DNA from: Actinomycetales bacterium UBA1383
GTDB taxonomy: Bacteria; Actinomycetota; Actinomycetes; Actinomycetales; Actinomycetaceae
Assembly: GCA_002305415.1 (NCBI GenBank)
Contig: DBQX01000106.1
Span: 1-31,309, forward strand
DNA length: 31,309 bases
Direction of reading: 5' to 3'
Shown piece after piece: positions 1 to 8,942 of this stretch; positions within the stretch are counted from its first letter, which is position 1; the number at the start of each line of letters is the position of its first letter. Made by a program: the position numbers and the translations under genes. The notes beneath the pieces are model-generated. The model was given only the letters and a program-made list of their open reading frames with translations, did no database searches and was not told where the DNA came from.

Positions 1-55
1 AACGCGCGACACCCGCTTTAGGAGAGCGGTGCTCTATCCCCTGAGCTACGGGGGC
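1..55 (-). tRNA. tRNA-Arg (anticodon CCT), 3' end cut off by the window
   Basis: Read on the minus strand this gives acceptor GCCCCCG, then TA and GCTC of the D arm. An anticodon stem CCGCT/AGCGG encloses the loop CTCCTAA, so the anticodon is CCT (decodes AGG). Only the first 55 nt are present. The T arm and 3' acceptor strand lie outside the window. It should be a minor tRNA for the rare AGG codon. Confidence 0.88.
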
Positions 56-167
56 CAGGAGTGCGGAACCAGTCTACCCGAGCCCACCCGCCGCACCGGC
101 GGCCCACCCTCGGCTGGCTGGCCCACGGCCCGGTCACCTCCCCACGCCCGGTCACCTACCAAGGTCC

Positions 168-173
168 TACGAT
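168..173 (+). promoter_or_regulatory. -10-like box of rocD (leaderless)
   Basis: TACGAT fits the actinobacterial TANNNT -10 consensus and ends 7 nt before the GTG at 181. This spacing recurs at many genes of this window and suggests a leaderless transcript. The ATG at 172 overlaps the box and is therefore the less likely start. Confidence 0.45.
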
Positions 174-180
174 GGTCCTC

Positions 181-1374
181 GTGCCACACCGCAGTGTCCT
201 CGCCCCGAACTACCGCCCCCTCGACATCACGCTCCACAGCGGCCAGGGGGTGTGGCTGACGGACATCCACGGGGGGCGGTACCTGGATTGCCTCGCGGGC
301 TACTCGGCGCTGAACTTCGGGCACTCCCATCCCCGTCTCGTGGCCGCGGCGCAGGAGCAGGTGGAACGGCTCACGCTTGTGTCGCGAGCCTTCAACCATG
401 ACCTGCTGCTTCCCTACGCCGAGGCGCTCACCACGCTCACGGACACCGAGACGATGCTTCCCATGAACACGGGCGCGGAGGCCGTGGAGACCGCGATCAA
501 GGCGGCACGCAAGTGGGGCTACCTGGTCAAGGGCGTGCCCGAGGATCATGCCGAGATCATCGTCGCCGAGGGTTCCTTCCACGGCCGCACGACCACGATC
601 ATCTCCTTCTCCACCGATCCCGCGGCGCACGCCCACTACGGCCCGTACACCCCGGGCTTCGTGCTCGTGCCGTACGACGACGCCGACGCCGTCGCCGCCG
701 CCATCACCCCACGGACGGTCGCCATCCTCGTGGAGCCCATCCAGGGCGAAGCAGGCGTCCTGATCCCCGCCCCCACCTACCTGCCCCGTCTGCGTGAGCT
801 CGCCACGGCGAACGACGTGCTGCTCATCGTCGACGAGGTCCAGGCAGGGCTCGGTCGCACCGGCTGGACGCTGGACCAGCAGCGGGTGGGCGTGGAGGCG
901 GACCTCACCACCCTGGGAAAGGCCCTGGGGGGCGGCCTGATGCCGGTCTCCGCCGTCGTCGGCCGCCATGACGTGCTCTCGCTGATGACGGCCGGCACGC
1001 ACGGCTCGACCTTCGGGGGCAATCCGCTCGCCTGCCGGATCGCCCTCGAGGTGGTGGCGATGCTCGACTCCGGCGAGTTCCAGCAGCGCGCCCGTGCCAT
1101 GGAGGGCTACCTCGGCGAACGGCTGGACGCGCTCGCGGACGAGGGCCTCCTGAACGCGAGCCGCCACGTCGGGCTGTGGGCCGGTATCGACGTGAATCCC
1201 GAGCTGGGGCTCACCGGACGTCAGGTCTGTGAGGGCCTGCAGGCGCGTGGCGTGCTCGCGAAGGACACGCACGGGTCCACGATCCGCCTCGCGCCGCCTC
1301 TCGTCATCGAGCCGAGCGAACTGGAGATCGCCCTCGACGCCCTGGACGACACCCTGCACGCGACGCTGGGCTGA
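181..1374 (+). CDS. rocD: Ornithine aminotransferase
   Basis: A PLP-dependent class III aminotransferase that converts L-ornithine and 2-oxoglutarate to glutamate semialdehyde and glutamate, in arginine/ornithine catabolism and proline supply. It has about 397 residues, the usual length for RocD. Visible motifs are the substrate-side NTGAEAVETAIK, GSFHGRT, the cofactor motif DEVQAGLGRTG, and LGKALGGG carrying the PLP lysine (about residue 247). The C-terminal half has the GSTFGGNPLA motif typical of ornithine/acetylornithine aminotransferases. The GTG at 181 is chosen because TACGAT lies 7 nt upstream. ATG 172 (three residues longer, with a weak AAGG upstream) is the alternative, and the frame is open back to 61. 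It is convergent with the universal stress gene. No other arginine genes are adjacent, so it appears monocistronic. Confidence 0.9.
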   Translation: MPHRSVLAPNYRPLDITLHSGQGVWLTDIHGGRYLDCLAGYSALNFGHSHPRLVAAAQEQVERLTLVSRAFNHDLLLPYAEALTTLTDTETMLPMNTGAEAVETAIKAARKWGYLVKGVPEDHAEIIVAEGSFHGRTTTIISFSTDPAAHAHYGPYTPGFVLVPYDDADAVAAAITPRTVAILVEPIQGEAGVLIPAPTYLPRLRELATANDVLLIVDEVQAGLGRTGWTLDQQRVGVEADLTTLGKALGGGLMPVSAVVGRHDVLSLMTAGTHGSTFGGNPLACRIALEVVAMLDSGEFQQRARAMEGYLGERLDALADEGLLNASRHVGLWAGIDVNPELGLTGRQVCEGLQARGVLAKDTHGSTIRLAPPLVIEPSELEIALDALDDTLHATLG

Positions 1375-1392
1375 GACCCCGCGAGCGGCGGT

Positions 1393-2322
1393 TCACCGCT
1401 GCCAGGGGAAGCGGGTGGGGAACTCGCCCTCCTCGTCGAGCTTCGCGGGAACCACCATGACCGGGCAGTCCGAGTGCGCGATGACGGTCTGCGACGTCGA
1501 GCCGAGCAGCAGGCCGGCGAACCCTCCGCGTCCCCGCGTCCCCACCACCAGCAGGTCGACCGCTGTCGAGAACTCGGTCAGGAGGGCCGCGGCACTACCG
1601 TCGAGGGCGTGGCGCCGCACCTGCAGGGTGGACTCCCCGAGCGCCTGGTCCACGGCGACGTTCAGTCCCTCCCGCACGTCCGCGAGCAGTTCGTCCCGAT
1701 CCACGTTCCCCGGGAGCCACGACATGGCGCCCGCGCCCTGCGCGACCGGCACCGCGGCCACCGCCGACAGTTCCGCACCCCACAGCTCCGCCTCCTGGAT
1801 GGCGCGCTTCAGCGCCCGCTTGGCCGAGGCGGAGCCGTCCACACCGACCACGATGCGCCGCACGGGGAGCCGCAGCGGACGGGTCTCACCGTGCACGGGC
1901 ACGATCACGGTGCAGCAGTGGGCGCGGGGGGCCAGGGAGGTGGACACCGCCCCGAGGATGCGGTCCGCGAAGGGGGTGCCGCCCTCCTTGCCGATCACGA
2001 TGAGGCCGGCCTGCTTGGACAGCTCCAGGAGCACGCCGGTGGAGTCGCCGGGCTCCACCGCCGTCGTGACGACGACGCCGCTCCCCTCCGCCCGGGCGGC
2101 GGCGTCGGCCACCACCCGCTCCGCTCCCACGCGGATCTGCTTGTCGTCGATCGCAAGGTAGCCGCCGTCGAGGGTGGCGCCCGAGAAGGTGGGCAGCGAG
2201 TAGACGCAGACGATGTGGACACGCCAGCCGAGTTGCCTGGCCTCGGCGAGCGCCCAGTCCACCGCCATGGTGCTGGCCGTCGATCCGTCCACTCCCACCA
2301 GGATGACCGGTTCGTGCGTCAT
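1393..2322 (-). CDS. Universal stress protein, two tandem UspA domains
   Basis: A 309-residue cytoplasmic protein with two UspA domains (about residues 5-140 and 155-295). Each starts with the strand motif VGVDGS. The second domain has a complete ATP-binding signature, GTRG-9x-GS, near residue 270. The first has the related GKEG-9x-GA, where the usual Ser/Thr is Ala, so nucleotide binding may be weaker there. Tandem-Usp proteins of this kind are common in Actinomycetota and are tied to hypoxia, stationary phase and dormancy. ATG 2322 is used because GAGGGGAG precedes it. An upstream in-frame start (to 2394) has no SD and adds a non-homologous leader. It is convergent with rocD, with only 18 nt between stops. 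Confidence 0.9.
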   Translation of the reverse strand: MTHEPVILVGVDGSTASTMAVDWALAEARQLGWRVHIVCVYSLPTFSGATLDGGYLAIDDKQIRVGAERVVADAAARAEGSGVVVTTAVEPGDSTGVLLELSKQAGLIVIGKEGGTPFADRILGAVSTSLAPRAHCCTVIVPVHGETRPLRLPVRRIVVGVDGSASAKRALKRAIQEAELWGAELSAVAAVPVAQGAGAMSWLPGNVDRDELLADVREGLNVAVDQALGESTLQVRRHALDGSAAALLTEFSTAVDLLVVGTRGRGGFAGLLLGSTSQTVIAHSDCPVMVVPAKLDEEGEFPTRFPWQR

Positions 2323-2406
2323 GTCGCTCCCCTCGTCAGGCCGTGCGACCATCCTCCCACCGTTGGACGTCGGCAGAGGCGGGTACACCCGCATTCTCCG
2401 GATGCG

Positions 2407-2438
2407 ACGAACCCCCGGCCGCGTGGCCGGGGGTTCGT
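2407..2438 (-). terminator. Rho-independent-type hairpin after the NlpC/P60 gene
   Basis: A perfect inverted repeat with 14-bp arms and loop GCGT, directly downstream of the minus-strand NlpC/P60 stop codon. It lacks a long T tract, as is usual in high-GC actinobacteria. Confidence 0.8.
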
Positions 2439-2451
2439 GGACAGCCAGGTG

Positions 2452-3189
2452 TCACATGCCGTAGGGGCGGATGAACACCGGGTTGGAGACGTAGATCGGG
2501 CTCACGTAGATCGGGGTGCCGGGGTGGCGGGCCGCGATGTGCTGGCCGTCGCCCAGGTAGATGCCCACGTGGCCCGGGGACCAGATCAGGTCACCCGGCT
2601 GCGCCTGGGAGGCGGGGACCACGACGCCGGCGTACCGCTGGGCGTCCGAGGTGCGCGGCAGCGAGATGCCGACCTGCGCGTAGACGTACTGGGTGAAGCC
2701 GGAGCAGTCGAAGCCGTCGGGGGTGGTGCCACCGTAGACGTACGGCACACCGATGTAGCGGAGCGCGATCGAGGCGACCGCCGCGCCGAGGCCCGAGGAG
2801 GGGACCGCGGTGTAGGAGGTGGCGGTGCGGCTGCTCGAGCGCGAGCTGCTCACGACGGGCTCCGGCTCAGGCTCCGGGGCCGCCTCCGCGGAGGCGGTGA
2901 CCTCCGGGACGGAGAACTCGGCGTCCGCGGCGACCTTGACGGTCGGGGACAGCGAGAGCGAGGCGAGCGCGCCGTCGGTGAGCGTGGTCAGGCGGGCCTT
3001 GGGGGTGGCGACATCGAAGGACGCCGGGGCGGCCGACGCGGTGGTGGCCACCATGGTCAGGACGAGGGCGGAGGACGAAGCCACGAGGGCCCCCCGCCGG
3101 ACGGTCGGGTTGGCGGCAGCGAGCGCCACGCCGGAGATCGGGGTGCGACGCGGGGCGCGGTGCTTGGCCCGGTCAACAGTGTTGGTCAC
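2452..3189 (-). CDS. Secreted NlpC/P60 peptidoglycan endopeptidase
   Basis: A 245-residue exported hydrolase predicted to cut peptide stems of peptidoglycan (D-Glu-mDAP type bond). Residues 1-54 form a long Tat/Sec-like signal region: a basic N-terminus with RR pairs, a hydrophobic stretch around 34-50 and an ASAAPA cleavage region. Residues 55-135 are a low-complexity linker with a PEPEPEP run and Ser-rich tract. The NlpC/P60 domain spans about 136-245, with catalytic C162 (DCSGF), H206 (PGHVGIYLG) and the third polar residue H216. There is no LysM or SH3 domain, so targeting must come from the linker or a partner. The start is GTG 3189, with AAGGAGAGG upstream. That SD lies in the 3' end of a c-di-AMP riboswitch, so turgor/c-di-AMP control of this cell-wall enzyme is expected. 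It is followed by a strong terminator hairpin. Confidence 0.92.
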   Translation of the reverse strand: MTNTVDRAKHRAPRRTPISGVALAAANPTVRRGALVASSSALVLTMVATTASAAPASFDVATPKARLTTLTDGALASLSLSPTVKVAADAEFSVPEVTASAEAAPEPEPEPVVSSSRSSSRTATSYTAVPSSGLGAAVASIALRYIGVPYVYGGTTPDGFDCSGFTQYVYAQVGISLPRTSDAQRYAGVVVPASQAQPGDLIWSPGHVGIYLGDGQHIAARHPGTPIYVSPIYVSNPVFIRPYGM

Positions 3190-3196
3190 GTTGGTG

Positions 3197-3362
3197 CCTC
3201 TCCTTGCCTACGAGGTGAGCTGTCGGGTGCGGGCGGAGCTGCCCGGATCTGGAAGATCTTGACCCCCGTGGACCTGCGGCCCACTGTGGTTCCCCCGTTC
3301 CTGTCCTTGGCTTGTCTGCCCCGTACGCCGACAGGATTCGGCTGCGTCCGGGGGCTTCCGAG
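3197..3362 (-). promoter_or_regulatory. c-di-AMP riboswitch (ydaO-yuaA type)
   Basis: On the minus strand the 5' part has GCCGAATCC and GGAACGGGGGAACCA. The 3' part has CCCGACAGCTCACCTCGTAGGC. These are the conserved blocks of the ydaO/yuaA (c-di-AMP) riboswitch, which in Actinobacteria commonly precedes NlpC/P60 and Rpf genes. The core helix pairs GCC of the first block with GGC of the last. The SD of the downstream gene (AAGGAGAGG) follows within 2 nt of that helix. I assigned the boundaries by eye and they may be off by 10-20 nt. c-di-AMP binding usually turns this class OFF. Confidence 0.88.
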
Positions 3363-3386
3363 GTGGTTTCTGTGGAAGCACTATCG

Positions 3387-3437
3387 ACGATATCGAATCG
3401 TTACCTGGAATGTCACGTTTAGGTCACGATTGTGACC
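3387..3437 (-). promoter_or_regulatory. Promoter with MtrA-like direct repeats upstream of the riboswitch
   Basis: On the minus strand the order is GTGAC, GTGAC, GTAAC with starts 11 and 12 bp apart, and then a -10-like TATCGT (3392-3387) 18 bp after GTGACA. A fourth GTCAC in the opposite direction makes a perfect GGTCAC-GATT-GTGACC palindrome at 3422-3437. Helically phased GTnAC direct repeats resemble sites bound by the actinobacterial response regulator MtrA, which controls cell-wall hydrolase genes. The MtrA assignment is inference. Confidence 0.4.
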
Positions 3438-3521
3438 AACCTCCCATAAGGGCGTGCGGGAATTGTGAGACCTGGACCACAATTCGCCCCGCAATTCCTG
3501 CGGGGCCTTGTGGAATGGCCG

Positions 3522-4199
3522 TCACGGCTCCACGAAGACGTGCCGCGCCAGGGTGTCCGGGATGGCCACGGGCGCCGACCCACCGAACTCGACACGCCGC
3601 TCCCCGCCGTTCCAGGTGACCCGCACGGAGCAGCCGACCACCCGGCCACCGTGGGCGCAGGCCCGCACGAGTTCCGGCTCCGACTGGACGGCCTCCCCCA
3701 GCCGGGCGAGCACGTAGGACCCCGCAGGCAGGGGGACGAGGCCCCGGCTCGCGCGCGTCGCGACCGGCCCCTCCCGCGTGTACCCCAGTTCCGCGAGGCC
3801 CGGCACCGGGTTGCCGAAGGGATCGTGCGAGGGATCCGCGACCACGCGCACGATCCCCGTCTCGGCCCGGCGGCTGAGCACGTGCTCCCACCGGCAGGCC
3901 TCCTCGTGGACGTGCTGCAGCTCCACCCCGAGCACCTCCAGCAGCAGCAGCTCCGCGAGCCGGTGCTTGCGCATCACACGCATCGCGTAGGCCAGGCCGA
4001 GGCTGCTGAACTCCAGGGTCCGGTCACCGGAGAGGGTGAGCAGGCCGTCCCGTTCCATCCGGGCGACCGTCTGGGACACCGCCGGCACCGACTGCTCGAG
4101 ACGTTCCGTGACGCGGGCACGCAGCGGCGGGATCCCGTCCTCCCGGAGTTCCCAGATCACCTTCAGGAACATCTCGGTGGTGTCGATGAGTTCGCCCAC
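3522..4199 (-). CDS. Iron-dependent repressor, DtxR/IdeR family
   Basis: A 225-residue metal-dependent transcriptional repressor. With the GTG start at 4199 (AGGGGAG upstream) the residue numbers match DtxR exactly: M10, H79, E83, H98, C102, E105 and H106, the residues of both metal sites. The N-terminal winged helix (about 1-70) contains the recognition region SVPAVSQTVARMERDGL. The dimerisation domain is about 71-140 with the HRLAELLL and EACRWEHV motifs. The C-terminal SH3-like domain is about 150-225. The presence of C102 and M10 marks it as an iron-type (DtxR/IdeR) rather than MntR-type regulator. It is divergent from serC with 49 bp between starts. It should repress siderophore and iron-uptake genes with Fe(II). 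A possible half-site in this window precedes the marR-MFS pair. Confidence 0.93.
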   Translation of the reverse strand: MGELIDTTEMFLKVIWELREDGIPPLRARVTERLEQSVPAVSQTVARMERDGLLTLSGDRTLEFSSLGLAYAMRVMRKHRLAELLLLEVLGVELQHVHEEACRWEHVLSRRAETGIVRVVADPSHDPFGNPVPGLAELGYTREGPVATRASRGLVPLPAGSYVLARLGEAVQSEPELVRACAHGGRVVGCSVRVTWNGGERRVEFGGSAPVAIPDTLARHVFVEP

Positions 4200-4236
4200 G
4201 ATGTGCCCACTCCCCTCGTCCCATCCCCGCCGGTGC

Positions 4237-4242
4237 CATGAT
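4237..4242 (+). promoter_or_regulatory. -10-like box of serC (leaderless)
   Basis: CATGAT ends 6 nt before the GTG start at 4249. No SD is present. The same arrangement recurs across the window. Confidence 0.35.
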
Positions 4243-4248
4243 CGGGGC

Positions 4249-5352
4249 GTGAGAATTCCCGCCTCAATCCTGCCCCAGGACGGCCGATTCGGCTCGGGGC
4301 CGTCCAAGGTCCGCCCTGCCGCCCTCGCCGCCGTCGCGGCGAGCGGACTGATGGGCACCTCCCACCGCCGGGATCCGGTGAAGGACCTGGTGGCCAGGGT
4401 GCAGGAGAAGCTCCTTGAGCTCTTCGACGCGCCGGCTGGGTACGAGGTCATCCTCGGCAACGGCGGCGCCACCGCCTTCTGGGACGCGGCCACCTTCTCG
4501 CTCGTGCGGGAGCGGGCGGCGCACGGCGTGTTCGGGGAGTTCTCCGCGAAGTTCGCCTCGTCCACGGGCCGCGCGCCCTTCCTCGCCGACTCGCTGGTGG
4601 CGCGCGCCGAGCCCGGCGGCCTCGCCCTCCCGGCGCCCTCACCGGACGCCGACCTGTACGCCTGGCCGCACAACGAGACCTCGACCGGCGTCGTCGCCCC
4701 GGTCCGGCGGGTGGAGGGCGGCCTGGTCGTCATCGACGCCACCTCCGCGGCGGGCGGGATCCCCGTGGACGTCTCGGAGACGGACGTGTACTACTTCTCG
4801 CCGCAGAAGTCGTTCGGGTCCGACGGCGGGCTCTGGCTGGCCCTGGTCTCGCCCGCCGCCGCGGCGCGGATCGGGGAGGTGGCCGCGTCCGGCCGATGGA
4901 TCCCCGAGTTCCTCTCGCTCGAGGTCGCGATGCGGAACTCGCGCGCCCACCAGACCCTCAACACGCCCGCGATCGCCACGCTCGTGCTGCTGGAGGACCA
5001 GCTCGACTGGTTCCTCGGAAACGGCGGCCTCGCCTGGGCAGCCGGGCGGGCGCGCGAGTCCTCGGACCACCTCTACGCGTGGGCGGAATCGCGCGAGTTC
5101 GCGACGCCGTTCGTCGCCGATCCCGCACTGCGCTCCCCCGTGGTCGCCACCATCGACCTCGTCGGGGTGGACGCCGGCGCCGTGATCGCCGAGCTCCGCG
5201 CCAACGGCGTGGTGGACACCGACGCCTACCGCAAGCTCGGCCGCAACCAGATCCGTGTGGGCGTCTTCCCGGCTGTGGAGCCCGACGACGTGCGCGCCCT
5301 CACGGCGTGCGTGGACTGGGTGGTGGAGAGGCTGGCCCCTCCGCGGGGCTGA
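4249..5352 (+). CDS. serC: Phosphoserine aminotransferase (actinobacterial type)
   Basis: Converts 3-phosphohydroxypyruvate and glutamate to phosphoserine and 2-oxoglutarate, the second step of serine biosynthesis. It can also serve the PLP pathway. The 367-residue sequence follows the mycobacterial SerC throughout: DGRFGSGPSKVR at the N-terminus, GTSHR, EVILGNGGATAFWDAA, GEFSAKFAS, HNETSTGV, DATSAAGG, then FSPQKSFGSDGG with the PLP lysine K187, and YRKLGRNQIRVGVFPAVEPDD near the end. GTG 4249 is the start, giving the expected N-terminus. There is no SD, but a -10-like CATGAT lies 6 nt upstream, so it is probably leaderless. Its last 53 bp overlap the 3' end of the convergent MFS gene. It is divergent from dtxR. 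No serA or serB is adjacent. Confidence 0.95.
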   Translation: MRIPASILPQDGRFGSGPSKVRPAALAAVAASGLMGTSHRRDPVKDLVARVQEKLLELFDAPAGYEVILGNGGATAFWDAATFSLVRERAAHGVFGEFSAKFASSTGRAPFLADSLVARAEPGGLALPAPSPDADLYAWPHNETSTGVVAPVRRVEGGLVVIDATSAAGGIPVDVSETDVYYFSPQKSFGSDGGLWLALVSPAAAARIGEVAASGRWIPEFLSLEVAMRNSRAHQTLNTPAIATLVLLEDQLDWFLGNGGLAWAAGRARESSDHLYAWAESREFATPFVADPALRSPVVATIDLVGVDAGAVIAELRANGVVDTDAYRKLGRNQIRVGVFPAVEPDDVRALTACVDWVVERLAPPRG

Positions 5353-6697
5353 GCGGCCCGGTCGCGCCGGGCGCCGCGTCGGACGTCACGGCGGACCCTG
5401 CCGTGGCGTTCGGGCCCTCGGGGTCCGCCTCGCCCCGCTCGGCCGGCCCGGTCACCCGGAAGAAGGGGTAGCGGCGCGGGATGTACCGCACCTCGACATG
5501 CCAGTGCGAGCGGGCCCACAACGCGGCCACCGCCGCGGCCACCATCGAGGCGATCCCCCCGACGGCGACCGACCAGCGGGCCCCGTACGTCTCGGCGATC
5601 CAGCCCACGAAGGGCGACCCGATGGGAGTGGTGCCGAGGAACACGAGCATGTACAGGCTCATGACGCGCCCCCTCACCTCTGGGGCGGTCGAGAGCTGGA
5701 GCGCGCTATTGGCCGAGTTCATCATCGTGGTGGCGCTGAAGCCGACGAGCACGCCGGATGCCGCGTAGGCCCAGAAACTGGTGAGGACGGCGGAGAGGGT
5801 CAGCGAGACCCCGAACCCGAACGCAGCGGCGATGACGAGGCGGACCTGGGGGCGGCGTCGTCGTGCCGCCAGCAGCGCACCCGCGACGGCGCCGATCGCC
5901 ATCACCGACCCGAGGATCCCGTACTCGCCGGGGCCGCGATCGAAGACCTCGCGGGCCATGACGGCGGAGGTGAGCTGGAAGTTCAGGCCGAGGGCGCCGA
6001 CGACCGCCATGATCCCCATGATCACGAGGATGTCCGTGCGCCGGCGAACGTAGGCGAACCCCTCGCGGAGCTGCCCCCGGCCCCGGCCCGCGTGGGGCAG
6101 GACGTAGAGCTCGTCCCGGCGCATCGCCATCAGCGCCACGATCGGCGCGATGAAGGACACCGCGTTGAGGATGAAGACCCACCCCGGCCCGACGAGCGTG
6201 ATCAGCACGCCGGCGGTGGCCGGCCCGATGAGGCGGGCGGTGTTGAAGTTCGCCCCGTTGAGGCCGACGGCGTTGGGCAGCGCCTCCGGCGGGACGAGCT
6301 CCGCGACGAACGTCTGCCGGACGGGGTTGTCGAAGGCGGCGGCGACGCCCAGCAGCGTGGCGAGCACGTAGACGTGCCACAACTGGGCGACGTCGGTGAG
6401 CACGAGCACGCCGAGGGCGAGGGCGATCAGGCCCAGCGCGGTGTTGGTCGCGATCAGGAGCGTGCGGCGGTCCACCCGGTCCGCGAGGAGGCCCGCGTAC
6501 GGCGTCAGGAACAGGGTGGGGGCGAACTGCAGGCCGGTGACGATCCCCACGGCGAGGCCGGAGTCGTTGGTCAGCCCGGTGAGGACGAGCCAGTCCTGGG
6601 CGATCCGCTGCATCCAGGTGCCGATGTTCGTCACGAGCCCGCCGGCGAACCACAGCCGGTAGTTGTGGTGGTCCAGGGAGGCGAACGTGCGGGTCAC
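5300..6697 (-). CDS. MFS exporter (MFS_3/EntS-like)
   Basis: A 465-residue major facilitator with about 12 transmembrane segments. It has the MFS signature G-LADRVDRR between segments 2 and 3 (residues about 52-62), and further conserved stretches NPVRQTFVAELV and NSALQLSTAPEVRGRVMSLYMLVF. These are typical of the MFS_3 group, which includes the enterobactin exporter EntS and multidrug exporters. The substrate is not deducible. The C-terminal ~45 residues are Pro/Gly/Ala-rich and probably disordered. The GTG at 6697 overlaps the stop of the upstream marR gene (GTGA), so the two are translationally coupled and the MarR protein is its likely local regulator. Its 3' end runs 53 bp into serC on the other strand. 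Confidence 0.88.
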   Translation of the reverse strand: MTRTFASLDHHNYRLWFAGGLVTNIGTWMQRIAQDWLVLTGLTNDSGLAVGIVTGLQFAPTLFLTPYAGLLADRVDRRTLLIATNTALGLIALALGVLVLTDVAQLWHVYVLATLLGVAAAFDNPVRQTFVAELVPPEALPNAVGLNGANFNTARLIGPATAGVLITLVGPGWVFILNAVSFIAPIVALMAMRRDELYVLPHAGRGRGQLREGFAYVRRRTDILVIMGIMAVVGALGLNFQLTSAVMAREVFDRGPGEYGILGSVMAIGAVAGALLAARRRRPQVRLVIAAAFGFGVSLTLSAVLTSFWAYAASGVLVGFSATTMMNSANSALQLSTAPEVRGRVMSLYMLVFLGTTPIGSPFVGWIAETYGARWSVAVGGIASMVAAAVAALWARSHWHVEVRYIPRRYPFFRVTGPAERGEADPEGPNATAGSAVTSDAAPGATGPLSPAEGPASPPPSPRTP

Positions 6698-7161
6698 CGG
6701 CCCACCACCCGCATGATCACCGACGCGGCCTCCGCGAGGACCGCGCGGTCCTCCGGGGAGAGTTCCTCCAGCCGCTGGCGCAGCCACTCGTCGCGACGCT
6801 GGCGCCACGCGGTGAGCTGGTCCTCGGCCTCCGCCGTCAGGGTGACGACGACCTGCCGCCCGTCCGTGGGATGGGTCGCGCGCTCGACCAGGCCGAGCGC
6901 CTCCAGGGAGGCGACCGTGCGGGTCATCGACGGCGGCTGGACGTTCTCCAGTTCCGCGAGCCGGCTGGGGCTGAGCGGCCCGTGCTGGACGAGGGCGGCC
7001 ATGACGCAGAACTGCGGCTCGCTGAGCCCGGCGGCGGAGCGCGACTCCGCCCGGAGCCGACGGCCCAGCAGCATGGTCGCGACCCGGAGATCGGTGGTGA
7101 GCTGATCGGTCGCGCCGTCGGGGGCGGCCTGTGGCGCCTCGGTGGTCTCCCCGGTCGGCAC
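6694..7161 (-). CDS. MarR-family transcriptional regulator
   Basis: A 155-residue winged-helix regulator. The DNA-binding core (about residues 45-115) reads GLSEPQFCVMAAL, then the recognition helix region LENVQPPSMTRTVASLEALGLVER and the wing THPTDGRQVVVTLT. This is the classic MarR pattern with D-x-R in the wing. Flanking helices would form the dimer interface. The start GTG 7161 has an AGAGGAGG SD. A GTG nine codons upstream lacks one. It lies directly upstream of, and overlaps by 4 bp, the MFS exporter, so it is expected to control that pump and itself through the AT-rich intergenic site near 7228-7244. The ligand is unknown. Confidence 0.9.
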   Translation of the reverse strand: MPTGETTEAPQAAPDGATDQLTTDLRVATMLLGRRLRAESRSAAGLSEPQFCVMAALVQHGPLSPSRLAELENVQPPSMTRTVASLEALGLVERATHPTDGRQVVVTLTAEAEDQLTAWRQRRDEWLRQRLEELSPEDRAVLAEAASVIMRVVGR

Positions 7162-7227
7162 CGCCCCTCCTCTGTTACTCCGCTGCACTCCGCGTCACGT
7201 CGCCCGACGGCGAGATCGTTCGCACCG

Positions 7228-7244
7228 CTAATTAGGTTAGTTAA
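7228..7244 (-). promoter_or_regulatory. AT-rich operator-like site before marR-MFS
   Basis: An abrupt AT-rich island with palindromic CTAATTAG (7228-7235) next to near-palindromic TTAGTTAA (7237-7244), 67 bp upstream of the marR start. MarR operators are typically such AT-rich palindromes. The embedded TTAGGTTAG (7232-7240) is also a perfect left half of the DtxR/IdeR iron box, but the right half does not match. Confidence 0.45.
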
Positions 7245-7302
7245 TCATGTGCGGATCGCCAACCCGCGGTGGGGTCCTGGACCTTCCGGGGCCGAGGACA
7301 GG

Positions 7303-7334
7303 CGTTCCGCCCGGGATCACTCCCGGGCGGAACG
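7303..7334 (-). terminator. Strong hairpin after the purine permease gene
   Basis: A perfect 14-bp stem (CGTTCCGCCCGGGA and its complement) with loop TCAC, 21 bp beyond the permease stop on the minus strand. There is no T tract. Confidence 0.8.
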
Positions 7335-7355
7335 TGTGGAGGAGGGTGCCGGACC

Positions 7356-8855
<1,500 letters not shown>

Positions 8856-8861
8856 GTGGTC

Positions 8862-8867
8862 AGATTG
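8862..8867 (-). promoter_or_regulatory. -10-like box of the purine permease
   Basis: CAATCT on the minus strand, 6 nt before the GTG at 8855. No SD is visible. Confidence 0.35.
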
Positions 8868-8930
8868 TTCCCGCTCACGCGGTTTCGACGCGTCCCGGGT
8901 TCACTGTGTGGTCCGCGGTGTGGTCCGTGA

Positions 8931-8936
8931 CACAAT
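8931..8936 (+). promoter_or_regulatory. -10-like box of the DUF2530 gene
   Basis: CACAAT ends 6 nt before the GTG at 8943. It belongs to the recurring leaderless pattern. Confidence 0.35.
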
Positions 8937-8942
8937 GGCGCC

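Noticed and set aside
46..1359. A long open frame antisense to rocD
   Set aside because: It lacks any recognisable domain and is a by-product of GC-rich codon bias. The plus-strand frame is a clear aminotransferase.
1384..1400. A small inverted repeat between rocD and the universal stress gene as terminator
   Set aside because: The arms are only about 5 bp and overlap the stop region of the convergent gene, so this is too weak to call.
1474..3435. A 653-codon plus-strand frame across the universal stress and NlpC/P60 genes
   Set aside because: It is composed of Arg/Gly/Ala/His-rich low-complexity sequence and runs through a riboswitch. The minus-strand genes have full motifs.
7232..7250. 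A complete DtxR/IdeR iron box
   Set aside because: Only the left nine bases match. The right half agrees at about three of nine positions, so I report it only as a half-site.
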